A DNA stretch of 64,000 bases, taken from Patagioenas fasciata (Eukaryota > Chordata > Aves > Columbiformes > Columbidae). The position numbers were made by a program, and so were the translations under genes. The notes beneath the pieces are model-generated. The model was given only the letters and a program-made list of their open reading frames with translations. It was not told the origin of the DNA and searched no databases. Below, piece by piece: positions 1 through 11,132 of the stretch; position 1 is the stretch's first letter, and every line of letters starts with the position of its first letter. The DNA is taken from assembly GCF_037038585.1 (NCBI RefSeq), contig NC_092541.1:3407445-3471444 (forward strand), in the 5' to 3' direction.

Positions 1-164
1 CTCAGCTTTCCAGCAAAAATGGGACTCCAGCGCTTGTAACCAGGCAAAAAACCCTCTGTGGCACTGGGATATGAAGGCAGCTGCATGATTTGCAGAGGGG
101 CCAAGATCATGGCTCAGGGAAGGGTCTCAAGGGGATGTGAGCACCATGTTATCATGCCACACTT

Positions 165-538
165 CATAGAATCATAGGATCATTTTGGTTGGAAAAGACC
201 CTCAAGATCATGGAGTCCAACTGTCACCCCACCCCTGGCACTGCCCCATGTCCTGAGAACCTCATGTCCGTCTGTCCAGCCCTCCAGGGATGGTGACTCC
301 AGCACTGCCCTGGGCAGCCTGTTCCAATGCCCCACAGCCCTTTGGGAAGAAATTGTTCCCCACATCCAACCTCAACCTCCCCTGGTGCAACTTGAGGCCG
401 TTTCCTCTGCTCCTGGCGCTTGTTCCTTGGGATCAGAGCCCGACCCCCCCTGGCTCCAAGCTCCTTTCAGGCAGTTCAGAGATCAGAAGGTCTCCCCTCA
501 GCTCCTGTTCTCCAGCTGACCCCACCCAGGTCCTGGTT
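165..538 (-). mobile_element. CR1 LINE 3' end, 5'-truncated
   Basis: The CATAGAATCAT tail at the left is followed by the antisense CR1 3' region of the variant with GACATGAGGTTCTCAGGACA (here reverse-complemented). Homology fades after the CAGCTCCTGTTCTCCAGCTG part near 538. It has the same structure as the copies at 2941, 23571 and 63235. Confidence 0.93.
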
Positions 539-1278
539 TTGCACCCAAATGTGTTGTCAACCTGCAAAAGATGGCTCCTCTCTCAAATCTGGCTTTTTCC
601 AGGATGAGGTAAACTCTCCCCTGCAGCGTAGCTGGGGCACATGCTGGTGTAGATGTCCTCTGGCATCGTGCCCTGTGCTCCAGCCTACACCTGTTCCACC
701 AGATCTCTCCAGCCAAGTCCCGCTCAGTAAATCGATGTAAACGGGATGCTGCTGGGTTCTTTATCCCTATCCCCAGGGCCCATCACATGCTTTAGTCTAG
801 CACTGACTAACTACCAGAGTGGCTGCCAGCTTGGGTAGCTGGACACCCCCAAAATCCTTCCATTTAATCTGGACTTTACAGGCAGATCTCGAAAAGCAGG
901 AGGCAGCCACCATCGAGGGGTCTGACCCGCCTGTCAGCTCCCTTCTGAGGACGGGCACTGGTTTTAATATCACATCAACTCTAATTGACTTATTGCTGGT
1001 CTTTGCAAATTGCCCTTTTAATGATAGTTACAACTACAGTGTGTGCAAATTACCCTGCTAATGACACTTACAGATGTACTAAATGCCTCTGCTTATTCCT
1101 ATAGCCAGGCAGGAAATCATTTAAAGCCGAAAGGTCAGGAGGGAGAGTGGGATGGGAGAGCATCATCTCCTTGGCAACTGCTCGGCTGGACCCTGTCTCC
1201 GAGGTGTTGTCCCCAGCTGTCCCCAGCATCCCACCAGCTGCTGCTCATCCTGCCGCATCTCCTCGCTGGGCTTGGGTC
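539..1278. other. Intergenic, no gene seen
   Basis: Mixed-composition unique sequence. No splice-supported coding stretch, repeat family or RNA gene was recognised. Confidence 0.5.
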
Positions 1279-1362
1279 ATGGAATTATATAATCATTTTG
1301 GTTGGAAAAGACCCTGAAGATCGAGTCCAACAGTTATCCCAACCCTGCCACTAACCCATTAC
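1279..1362 (-). mobile_element. Short CR1 3' fragment
   Basis: ATCATTTTGGTTGGAAAAG and the following pieces match about 80 bp of the CR1 3' end in antisense. The remainder of the element is absent. Confidence 0.8.
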
Positions 1363-2623
1363 CTGCATGTTAACGTGAGCAGAAGCTCGTCACCAGAAGC
1401 AACGCCCCCCTGGGCTCATCAAAGCCGCTATTGCCATGTGGGGTCTGAGCAAAAGGACTTTTCTGTCTGGCTCTGGTTCTTTAATGACTTGGGTTTCTCA
1501 CCTACCAAAACGAGTCACCTTTCAGAGCAGCAGTGGGTGATGTGATAAGCAAATAATAACTTGGCCACGGCAGCTTAAATAAGTGCCATTTTTGCTGGCA
1601 CACCAGCATCTTGACAGCCCTTAGGACATGGGGACACAAGGACAAGAGTGTCTTGTCTCTGAGGGCTGATGGAGATCCTGCAGCTTTTGTGGAGATGGTT
1701 GGTTGAATAGGGAGGAGGGACCCAAATTAATTAAGAGGAAGGTGGGCAGCACTTGGCCATGAGATGGTGAGTTCGGAAGGAGCTGGTTCACCAGCCAGCG
1801 AGGTGATGGGTCTCCTCTTCTTCTGAAGGACTTGGGGAGGAGCTGAGATCACTGTGGGATGCACCTTTAAGGGACTGAGCACACTAATGCCTAAGAAATC
1901 AGGCTCTCTTATTTCTACCATTCACAGAATATTTTGATTCTCTTCTATTTTCTTTGATATAACTCTGGATTTCCCTATCATCTGCATAAAACGGTGATCC
2001 CTGTTGAAATGCTGCCAGATGATATATGATGGCAATGAGTTCCAGAGGCCAAGTGTGTCATGCCGTTATGAATTTCTCCAGTGAATTTTATTTAGCTGTT
2101 TCAATCCCTCGCCTCCACTACAGAGCTTCAGAAGAGCTTGATCCTTCCTACGGTGTGGGAAGAAATGCAGTGATGGGGCTGCCCATCTAGAAGTCATGCT
2201 CAAGGTGGTCTCAAGCACTTCTTCATCCACCAACATGTCTTCAGCTACATCCAGCCTCAGCTTTAAAACATCCATAATTAATGCCTCTGCTAAAGACAAA
2301 CAGTGTTCAGGAAGATTTATAATTTCTTCTCTTGTAATTACCTGTCAAAATTAAAATAATGGCCTTTTAGAAGGAACGGAGGGGTTTTTTTCTTTAATGA
2401 ATTAAGTATGCAGCTTGTCATGCAAAATCAAGGTCATCAAGATTGAGATGAAGACGACTGCCCCACCAGCACTGCTCTTCTCACAGCCCAGTGTGAACCC
2501 TTGGGGAAAAATAGGGGAAGATATTTGAGGGGAGTGGAGACAGTTGATTCAAGAATTTAGCTCCTAGTGGACCTTAATGAGCCCAAACCATATTTTATAT
2601 AGATATTATTCACTGTGCTGATC
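1363..2623. other. Intergenic, no gene seen
   Basis: Unique A/T-leaning DNA. Short open frames look random and nothing matches a known family. Confidence 0.5.
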
Positions 2624-2717
2624 TGGGTGAAGATGTCCCTGCTCATGGCAGGGGGTTGGACTAGATGAGCTTTGAAGGTCCCTTCCCACCCAAACTGTTC
2701 TGTGATTTTATGATTCC
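2624..2717 (+). mobile_element. Short CR1 3' fragment
   Basis: Reads GAAGATGTCCCTGCTCATGG, then GGTTGGACTAGATGAGC and GGTCCCTTCCCACCCAAACT, and ends in TTCTGTGATTTTATGATTCC, the CR1 tail. It is an older subfamily than the copy at 165. Confidence 0.85.
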
Positions 2718-2940
2718 TTGTCCCTGCTGCATGAGGGCAAGGTTCTCTTGGAGAAAGAGGTAGCAAGCTCTGGATAAAACTGGGATGTCACAGAGGTGTG
2801 AAACAATCTCCAGATGCAGATACTTCCAGCTGAGCCCCATGGGGCACAAGGGAAGAGGAGGGATACTGTTAGCATGTGAAGGATGGGGATCTTGCCCCAT
2901 TCTCCTCCATCTCACTCCCTGCACCTGGTGGGGGGTGGAC

Positions 2941-3432
2941 ATAGAATCACCGTAGAATCATGGAACATGGATTTCATAGGATCACAGAATTATTTTGGTT
3001 GGAAGAGACTCTCGAGACCATCCGATTGAACCTTCCCCCACCCCTGGCACTGCCCCATGTCCCTGAGAACCTCATGTCCGTCTGTCCAGCCCTCCAGGGA
3101 TGGTGACTCCAGCACTGCCCTGGGCAGCCTGTTCCAATGCCCCACAGCCCTTTGGGGAAGAAATTGTTCCCCACATCCAACCTCAACCTCCCCTGGCGCA
3201 ACTTGAGGCCGTTTCCTCTGCTCCTGGCGCTTGTTCCTGGGGAGCAGAGCCCGACCCCCTTGGCTCCAAGCTCCTTTCAGGCAGTTCAGAGATCAGAAGG
3301 TCTCCCCTCAGCTCCTGTTCTCCAGCTGAACCCCCCAGGTCCCTCAGCCGCTCCCATCACACTTGTGCTCCAGCCCCTCACCAGCTCCGTTCCCTTCTCT
3401 CAACTTGCTCCAGCACCTCAAGGTCTTTCCTC
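2941..3432 (-). mobile_element. CR1 LINE 3' end, about 490 bp
   Basis: The tail ATAGAATCACCGTAGAATCA is followed by an extra partly repeated tail block and then the same variant CR1 body as at 165, extending further 5' to CTCAACTTGCTCCAGCACCT near 3420. Confidence 0.93.
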
Positions 3433-4018
3433 TTCCCAGTCCCATCTTTCGCTTTCTTGGGTGTATCCCTAAAGCAGATCTTCATGTTTCGATCAAGACC
3501 TCTGGATCCCTGTGCTTTAAGATGCTTTTCCCCAGGAGCTGGTGAGCCGGCTGTGCAGGCCTATTTCCCTCTGATAACAGACTCTATTAGCATGAGGTAT
3601 TGCTTTCAGCGCTGCGGTGAAAAATGTCAGCTTTCTGCGCGAGAGGTATCTATTGGGTTAGGCTTACACTGCCCATAAATAACAGAGACAGGCTCAATTC
3701 CAGGCGCTTTCCCAGCCCGTAATTGGAACACCATTATAAATTGTAAACATCTACTTTCGGCTATAAATGCACCTTTAAATGCATCAGAGTGGGGAATGGC
3801 ACGAAGCAGCTGCCAGGAGGAGAGCAGGGAGCAGAGCCCGCTGTCACCCGCTCGGGTGACGGGGAAGGGACTCTGGACCGGCTCTGTGCGGGTTTTGGGC
3901 AGATCATCAAAATTTACTCATTTTGCTCTGTTCACAGAGGAGCTCATGAGATGGATGCTCTTGATTTCACAGTGCAGTAATCCTACTCTTGCAGGGGTTT
4001 ACGAAACATGGAGATGAC
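3433..4018. other. Intergenic, no gene seen
   Basis: AT-rich unique DNA with TATAAAT-like strings near 3735 and 3764. Nothing identifies a promoter or an exon. Confidence 0.45.
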
Positions 4019-4110
4019 ATTCTTAGGGACATCGGCTACTGCCAGGGTTGGGGTAATGGTTGGGCTTGATGATCTTAAACATCTTTTCTAACCAAAATAA
4101 TTCTATGATC
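4019..4110 (+). mobile_element. Short CR1 3' fragment
   Basis: TTCTTAGGGACATCGGC through GGTTGGGCTTGATGATCTTA to CCAAAATAATTCTATGATC is the last 90 bp of an older CR1 subfamily, diverged. Confidence 0.85.
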
Positions 4111-6527
4111 TTGTCCTTGAAGCTCTTGGGCTCTGTCCCTGCTCGGCTGTCACCACAGTCACCCTTTGGCTCTAGGCTTGGTCTAAGCATCCCCAGCCCA
4201 GGCTGGGCATGTCTGAAGCCTCTGGCAAGCACCAGGCTGGACCTGGAGGTTGTCTGCAGAAAACGTGGACTTTTAACTGGAAAATAAAATCAGAGAACTC
4301 CTAAGAAACCAAGACCTCTTCCTTCTCCTGTAATTTCTTGTTGGATATTTTTTCTTTATTTCCTATGTGTGTTTTCGTCCTGCTGAAATGTCAACTTTAA
4401 AGAAAAGAAAAAAGCCATTTGATTTCAATTTTTCAGCCATCCCTGCCTTTCTTTTAAACTCTTCTCTGGAGGTGTTTAAAGAGGATGATAAGAGTCATGC
4501 AGAGGTGACAAGGGCAAAAAGCTTTTTTCATCCCCCCTCACAATATGCAGTGACCTAAGACTGACATTTATTTTAATGTATTATTGAGCTAATAATTTAT
4601 CTAGGCAAGAGCCTTTTAGCCATCAGCGTGTTTGATTTCTCCAGAAATACATCTCTAAAGGAGCCGATGCCCTTCTGCTGGTTGCTGCAGCTACAAGGAC
4701 GCTCAAGGAGACTTTTTTGCACAGCAGCAGATGGAGGGACCCAAATATTATGGGCACGCGATGGTGCAGGAGAAGACCCAGGAGTATGGGATCACATCCC
4801 CGTATGGGATAAGGGACAGAAAATAAACCTCTTCTCCTCTTCCCCAAGCACCATCTGCTGCCACAGACCAAGGGGACATGGGGGCTTTGGGTTGAGGCAC
4901 AAAAGCAGTTCAATGTTCTCTGGCTTTTTACCCCTTCTTGGTTTGAGGACCACGCTGGAGCTGCCCTGACAGCATCTGCGTGGTGGCAGAATTAATTAAC
5001 CAGCAAAGTCTGAGCGCTGGGCACTGCTCATTTGCTTCTACTTGTGTATTAGTGTGGTTTATTAATTAGATAATATATACAAGTTTATATGAAACTCATT
5101 TCAAATCCCAGCAAATTTGCTGGGCAAATATTAATAGCTATAAACACCAAGAGGATAGCAGAACCGTGAGCAGCTCAGGTTTATTAAGAACAAATCATGC
5201 TAGACAAACTTAATTACATTTTTGATAGAACTGCTAAATTAGGGGATGAAGCAAAGGCAGTAGACATTCATATATCTTGGTTCTTACTAAAGCGTTCAAC
5301 TCAGCCAAGTGCAAATTGCTAGAAAATGTCGTGTAAACTGGCAGGGACTCAACGATTGTCATGGCAAGAGTGGGAACATTGCAGGACCGCGCTGATGGAA
5401 GGGGCTGGGGGTTGCCTGTTGGTGCTGGTGCTGAGATGCCTCGGAGAGCTGGGCTGTCCCGTGCGCTGGTGGCTTCTCCTTCATCCCACAGGTGGGTGAC
5501 AAGCACCCAAATGTAGTGTATCAGTGGGTGCAGGGCTGGGTGCACAGAGCAGGGGGCAGAGCCATCTCAGCAGCTCCATCACCTGCCACCCTAATTTACC
5601 CTAAATCAGCAGAGCCACTGCAGCTTGGTTGAGTTTTACGTCGATGGGTGCAACGCTTGGCAGCTCCAGGACCTGCTGCAGCTCTCTGGAGTTTCTCTCC
5701 TCAAGCACCTAAATGGCAGAATAAATGGGTATAGAGCACCTTCGAGGGGTGAAAACCATTTATGGTGAGGGGCTTTGCAATGTGATGGCGCAGGGGTGGG
5801 TAGATCTGTGCTACCTGCCCGTGCAGCAGTTGGATTTTGCTCTATTGCTCCTATTTTACAGCTGATTGTAACCCAGGTAAAATTGACTCACTGCCTGGAG
5901 CTTTATAACAAAAATTAATGTATTTGATGCAGAGCTGTTGTCTTCAGGGTGCATGCAAACAAACAGCAAAAAAATTTTGTAGCGTGGTGTAAAATCAGGG
6001 TTACATGTGCTTTGAGTGCTAATGTTTTTTAAATTGTCTTGATTTATGATGTGTTTCTTTACTGTGTTTCCCCGATATTCATCATGATTACTGCAGCTTT
6101 GCTGCAAATCTGGATGAAGTTAGTTCAAAAAAATGAGACGTATAGCTGGACAGCTGGATGCATGCTAAGACATTGTGGGTTAGTCATAACTCCACGGGGA
6201 TGGGATCATAGCTCTATCATCTTATGGTTTCACACACATCCTTCAGGGATGGACATTTCTGTCCCCAGGAATAGAAGAAGGGAATATTATCATGTTATCT
6301 CACAACTTTTGGATCTACCATTTGATCGGGGAGCAGGCGAGGACCATACCTGCTGTATCTCAAGCAGCATCAACCAGAGCAGCACATCTGGCCACAGCTG
6401 GAGTCAACACATCGCAGCTCAGATATTCCCATAGAGGAAACACCAACCACACAGAGAACCACAGCGGTGGCGAGAAGGAAAGCTGGAGGAACCATTGGAG
6501 ATGTGGGTTGCCTTCCAAGTAGCTCAG
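4111..6527. other. Intergenic, no gene seen
   Basis: Unique sequence with AT-rich parts around 4560-4620 and 5040-5240. No gene, RNA gene or recognisable repeat. Confidence 0.5.
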
Positions 6528-6636
6528 TGGGCCACCAACTCATGCTGCAGTGGGCCACCAACTCATGCTGCATTGGGCCACCAACTCATCTTGCATTGGG
6601 CCACCGACTCATCCCGCGTTGGGCTACCAACTTAGG
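6528..6636 (+). repeat. 23-bp minisatellite, about 4.7 copies
   Basis: Units start at 6528, 6551, 6574, 6597 and 6620 (partial), each close to TGGGCCACCAACTCATGCTG plus three bases. Divergence rises to the right, where the later units gain changes such as ACCGACTCATCCCG. The spacing is exactly 23 bp throughout. Confidence 0.95.
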
Positions 6637-7505
6637 AAAGGAGTTTGCAAAGTGTTTGGGGACAGTTTGGGCTCAAAAGGTGCTATATAAGTGAAAATGA
6701 AAATGAATTACTAATCCCCTGAAGGCCTCCAAAGGGCTCTCATAAGTACTGCCAGATTTGTATAGATCCAGCTGGAGAAGTTTAACCTCAGGAGTCAATT
6801 TATACAGCAAAACTGATTAATTTCTCAGCAAAACCAGTTAATTGCATGAAAACTCCCCGGTGACTGTTTGAGTTTCCATCCACAATAAGCCCTATCTGAT
6901 AAAATGCATAATAATGAAACTAATCTGTGATCCAAGTCAGCTCTTCTGAGGAATTCGTGCCTCACATGAGGCTGTGACAATACCCACCGGGATAAGAAAA
7001 CAATACAAAAATGAACCGGCCTTTAGCACGGAGGGCTGCTCGGTAGGTCATAACAGAAAAGTGATAATTTCTTTTGGAATTCAACAGAAAGCAATTAAAC
7101 TTTGGATTTACTGGGATGCAAAGCTACTCTTATTAAGCCATCACATCACATTGCCACAGGAGCAGGGTTTGTCCTCAAACCGCACATCTCCAGGACCACC
7201 CCTTCCTTTCACAGCTTCCCCTGGGCCTTGATTGGGAGTCTGTGATTGATTTTCTCTTCCTTTTCCTCTCCTCTCTGTGCTGAGGTTCAATCCAGGCTCG
7301 AACCTGTTCATGAACCAGGGGGGTCTCTTCTGGAGAGCAGCCCCTGGAGGTGGCTCTTGGAGAGGGAACACAAGCAATAACAGCCGAGACTTTGTTATTG
7401 CTCTGGATTTCCCAACAGCCTTATTGATTGTGCTTTCCAGGGGTTCAAACCTTCCCCTTTGCAGTGAATAGAGAACAAATCTGATGAGAAGTGGATGAAG
7501 GACAT
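6637..7505. other. Intergenic, no gene seen
   Basis: Unique DNA; nothing recognised on either strand. Confidence 0.5.
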
Positions 7506-7652
7506 GGGGGGTTCAGCTGGAGAACAGGAGCTGAGGGGAGACCTTCTGATCTCTGAACTGCCTGAAAGGAGCTTGGAGCCAGGAGGGTCGGGCTCTGCTC
7601 CCCAGGAACAAGCGCCAGGATGATAACTATTACCTGATTCTGTGATTTTATA
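7506..7652 (+). mobile_element. CR1 fragment with internal 3' deletion
   Basis: Bases 7506-7620 are sense CR1 body (GGTTCAGCTGGAGAACAGGA to AACAAGCGCCAGGA). The roughly 290 bp that normally follow are missing, yet a tail-like ATTCTGTGATTTTATA stands at 7637-7652. This looks like an internal deletion, not a simple truncation. Confidence 0.75.
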
Positions 7653-9171
7653 CCCTCCTCCCCATGGGATGGGAAGGATCCTGCTGGGCACGAAGCATCC
7701 CCAGACCCCCCACAGCCATCTCAACCCTTCCAGACCTGCTCTGCACGTTGCCAACCAGAGGGTCTGCTCTCAAAGGATGCTCCTGGGCTGAAAACAGCTT
7801 GTATACCCCTGCACATCCTAAGACCAAGCACAGACCCTCATCCCGTGAGGGGATGCTCAGCCTCCTCTGGTTCCTGCTTTTTTGGGGATTTTAGGAGCAA
7901 GAAGTGGCAGTAGCTCTGTTCATCTCCACTGGCAACCAGGGAAGAGAAGTGCCGCTGACCCGCTGCATTGATGCTGGATATCAATTGATCACCAGCCAGC
8001 TTCATTTACTGCTCTATCGAGTGATTTATCAAGCAACTAGGGGACAGTTCAGACAAAGCAAATGGGTTTCATTAGCGTGGCGCTAACGATTTGGCACTTT
8101 AATAGAAAGAAAGGAGTACAGGAAAATACAAACAGTGAGCTCCTCAGGAAGCTCCCATCCCACCTGCCCACAGGGCTGACAGTGAAGCAGAAAATGCATC
8201 AGGCTTTGCTATAAAAGTCTGTGTCCCAAGGCTTTTAAAGAGAGCTGATAGCATGTGAAAAGGTGAAATTCTGGTTAATTCCCTTGTTCGCAAGGTGCCC
8301 ATCTCTCTCCTGCGGATTCAGAGGGACTTTCAGCTTCTTGAGCACACCAAGGTGGCTGGTGGGACCCAACATCCCATCCAGCCATGGTTGTGTGTTTGAC
8401 GAGGCTGGATGGCTCCAAGAGGAAACCTGTCTTAAGTGTGTGGGTAAAACTGATTTATCACTTCTCCGTGTGGCCACAAACCCTTATGTTCCCACTTCCC
8501 TCGCTCTTTGGTACCCATGCCCATCCTCACACCACTTCTCCACAATTCTTCTCCTCACTCCCTGGCAGTTTGTGTCTCTACCTGAGGCTCGGTGGTACCA
8601 GACAGACCACGTCTGAGCCGTCAGGGTGTATTTTGATTACACAATCCCTGCAGCTCCCATAGAGCCATTCCGTAACTGATACAGCTCTTCCACCCTGTTC
8701 AAAGAAACCTCTCCTGCTCTTTGTATAAGCACTGTTGGCTTTTCCTCACAACGAGAGCTTCTGAATATTCATCTGAAAAGCAGGCACCTGCTGACTTGAT
8801 GATGTCTGCTGCCGTCCTGTGACACTTATTTCTGTCACCCCCTTCCCTTGATCCTTCAGCTCTGCCATTCCCCATTGCCGGCTCGGCAAGGCTGGAAGCC
8901 ATGAACAATTACATTGTTCTGCGAGAACAATTGCTTTTCTAAATAAAATATCTGGGAAAAATCTCTGGTTGAATCCGAATGAGGATGCATTTGTTTATTT
9001 TTCCCCGGCTGAAAGGAATTAATTACTTTGTGCAGAAAATAAACTTCTTGGTTTGATGAAAGGTCCCGCAAGAGGTCTGAGTTCAAGTGCAGCAAAGGGT
9101 TTGTGTGGAACTTTCCTCCTGCCTTTGGGCTGCATGGCCACACTCTGCCCTGGGTTTCCTCTTCAGGGCAC
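7653..9171. other. Intergenic, no gene seen
   Basis: Unique sequence, no gene or known repeat seen. Confidence 0.5.
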
Positions 9172-9229
9172 AAAGTGTCTGAGTTCACATTCAGGCACGG
9201 ATAGACCCAAACTCTGCTTCTTTCCAGCT
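9172..9229 (+). repeat. Left copy of a 58-bp direct repeat
   Basis: Runs from AAAGTGTCTGAGTTCACATT to CTTTCCAGCT. It matches 9411-9468 at 54 of 58 positions; the four differences are all C here and T there. The two copies flank a CR1-containing insert. Confidence 0.95.
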
Positions 9230-9410
9230 GAACCATCCCTGGAGACATCCCAGGCCAGGCTGGACGGGGCTCTGAGCACCCTGAGCTGGTGAAGATGTCC
9301 CTGTCATGGCAGGGGGGGCACTGGGGGAGCTTTAAGGTCCCTTCAACCCAAACCATTCTATGAAGGCTGCTGGGCTTTCTCAAAAGGAAGCATTTCCCAA
9401 AAGGCCTTGA
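9230..9410 (+). mobile_element. CR1 3' end plus 47 bp of carried flanking DNA
   Basis: The first 134 bp are a CR1 3' end finishing ACCATTCTATGA. The next 47 bp (AGGCTGCTGGGCTTTCTC to GGCCTTGA) are not CR1 but match the DNA just right of another CR1 at 11086-11132 with a few differences. CR1 end and flank therefore moved or were copied together. Confidence 0.9.
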
Positions 9411-9468
9411 AAAGTGTCTGAGTTCACATTCAGGCATGGATAGACCCAAATTTTGCTTCTTTTCAGCT
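9411..9468 (+). repeat. Right copy of the 58-bp direct repeat
   Basis: Partner of 9172-9229. It begins exactly where the copied CR1-plus-flank segment ends, as a target-site duplication would. Confidence 0.95.
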
Positions 9469-10505
9469 CATAAACTACCCCCGAGTCATTTGCCGAGTCT
9501 TTATTCTTTTTATTCTGGGATTTTTAGCCCTTGGCATGCACACATTACTTTTGCTGGCACCATAATCATCTTCCCCAGAAACTGCTTGAAGGTTTACTGT
9601 TTTTTTTTTTACTGTTACATCTCAAGACACTCTGGTCTTTAATAGAGAGTCTTGTAAAATCTGTATTCACAGGTCTGGCTGTCTTTTAAACCTTTTACAA
9701 CCTCCCTTTCTGTTTCTCCCTTGCCCTGTTCTCCTTCCTCACAAGTAAAGCTTGGGGAACCATCCGCAAATACTTCCATTGTTTCTCCAGATCCTTCTTC
9801 CAGATCTTTTTCCTCAGAAGGTTTGGATGCAGCTATTGTGTTTGCACTTGCAGTGTAAAGAGGAGAGCAATTCTTGCGTGTTCCTGTGCCCCTGGGGTTC
9901 ATCCATCACCCACCACCATGCAAAACCTTCCCCAAACTTGGGGGGGGAGGATTTATCTGCAGCTGCATCAGTTCTCCCATCATCATTTAACATTACAGCT
10001 CTCAGTAAGTTCTCCAGTGCTCTGTACCCCTGTTAAGCAAGATTGTTTGCAAGAGAAGCTTGTTATTAAGAGTTGAATTGATGGGTGAAAGTAAGGTAAA
10101 ACATTTCCAAAGGTTCAGCTGTGTCTCGTGAATGTGGACTGCCCTCTGCTCTGTTCTTCTATTCCTCTGCACCGAAAACACGCAGGGGCCTCAAGCAGAG
10201 CATGCCCTGAGGAGTGAATAGGGAGCAGCTGAATTTCCTGGAATAATTTGCTTTGTAGCATGTGTTGGAGGTGAATCTTTGGGTCTTGAAGCGCTTTGAC
10301 AGCCTGGTTGTGGGATTAGCAGTGGAGGTGCAAATGTCGCTCGCACTGTGTTGTAGGATCGTTGAATGAAGCAGATGCTTTTTTCTTTCCTGGAAAAGGA
10401 GAAAAAAGAAAAAGGAGCAGGTTGTTTAAAACAACCCTGTTCTGTTTGGGGATTCTGTGTGTGCGTTGCTTCAATCTCTGCACTTCTTGCTCAACCTGTG
10501 AAAGC
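9469..10505. other. Intergenic, no gene seen
   Basis: Unique DNA with a T12 run near 9600. No gene recognised. Confidence 0.5.
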
Positions 10506-11085
10506 AAAGCACACCCTGGGCTGCATCCCCAGCCCCGCGGGCAGCAGGTTTGGGGGATCCTGTCCCTCTGCCCCGCTCTGGTGAGACCCCCCTGCGGTGC
10601 TGGTCCAGCTCGGGGTCCTCAGCACAGGACACACATGGAGCTGCTGGAGAGGGGCCAGAGGAGCCCCAGGAATGACCCGAGGCTGGAACAGCTCTGCTGG
10701 GAGGACAGGCTGAGAGAGTTGAGGGGTTCAGAAGAGAAGAGAAGCTCCAGGGAGACCTTAGTGCAGCCTTTCTGGACTTAAAAAGGACCAAGAAGAAAGA
10801 TGGGGACAGATTTTGAGCAGGGCCTGTTGCAACAGGACAAGGGGTGATGGTTTGAAACTAAAGGAGGGAGATTCAGGCTGGCCATGAGGAAGGAATTGTT
10901 GTCCCTGAGGGTGGTGAGAGCCTGGCCCAGGTTGGGCAGAGAGGTGGTGGATGAAGCATCCCTGGAGACATCCCAGGCCAGGCTGGACGGGGCTCTGAGC
11001 AACCTGAGCTGGTGAAGATGTCCCTGTCATGGCAGGGGGGGCACTGGGGAGCTTTAAGGTCCCTTCAACCCAAACCATTCTATGA
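10506..11085 (+). mobile_element. CR1 LINE 3' end, about 580 bp
   Basis: Sense copy from the CTGGGCTGCATCCCCAGC part through GAGACCTTAGTGCAGCC and GATGGGGACAGA to the tail ACCATTCTATGA. It includes part of the end of the reverse-transcriptase ORF region, with frame damage. The DNA right after its tail (11086-11132) recurs at 9364-9410. Confidence 0.93.
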
Positions 11086-11132
11086 AGGCTGCTGGGCTTT
11101 CTCAGAAGGAAGCATTTCCCAAAGGGCTTTGA

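Noticed and set aside
3100-3678. 192-codon frame on the plus strand
   Set aside because: Mostly antisense CR1 sequence; the same peptide pieces recur wherever this CR1 variant lies.
6528-6636. CRISPR-like array
   Set aside because: Direct tandem 23-bp units without spacers.
10362-10781. 139-codon frame on the plus strand
   Set aside because: Most of it is translated CR1, and no protein similarity remains outside it.
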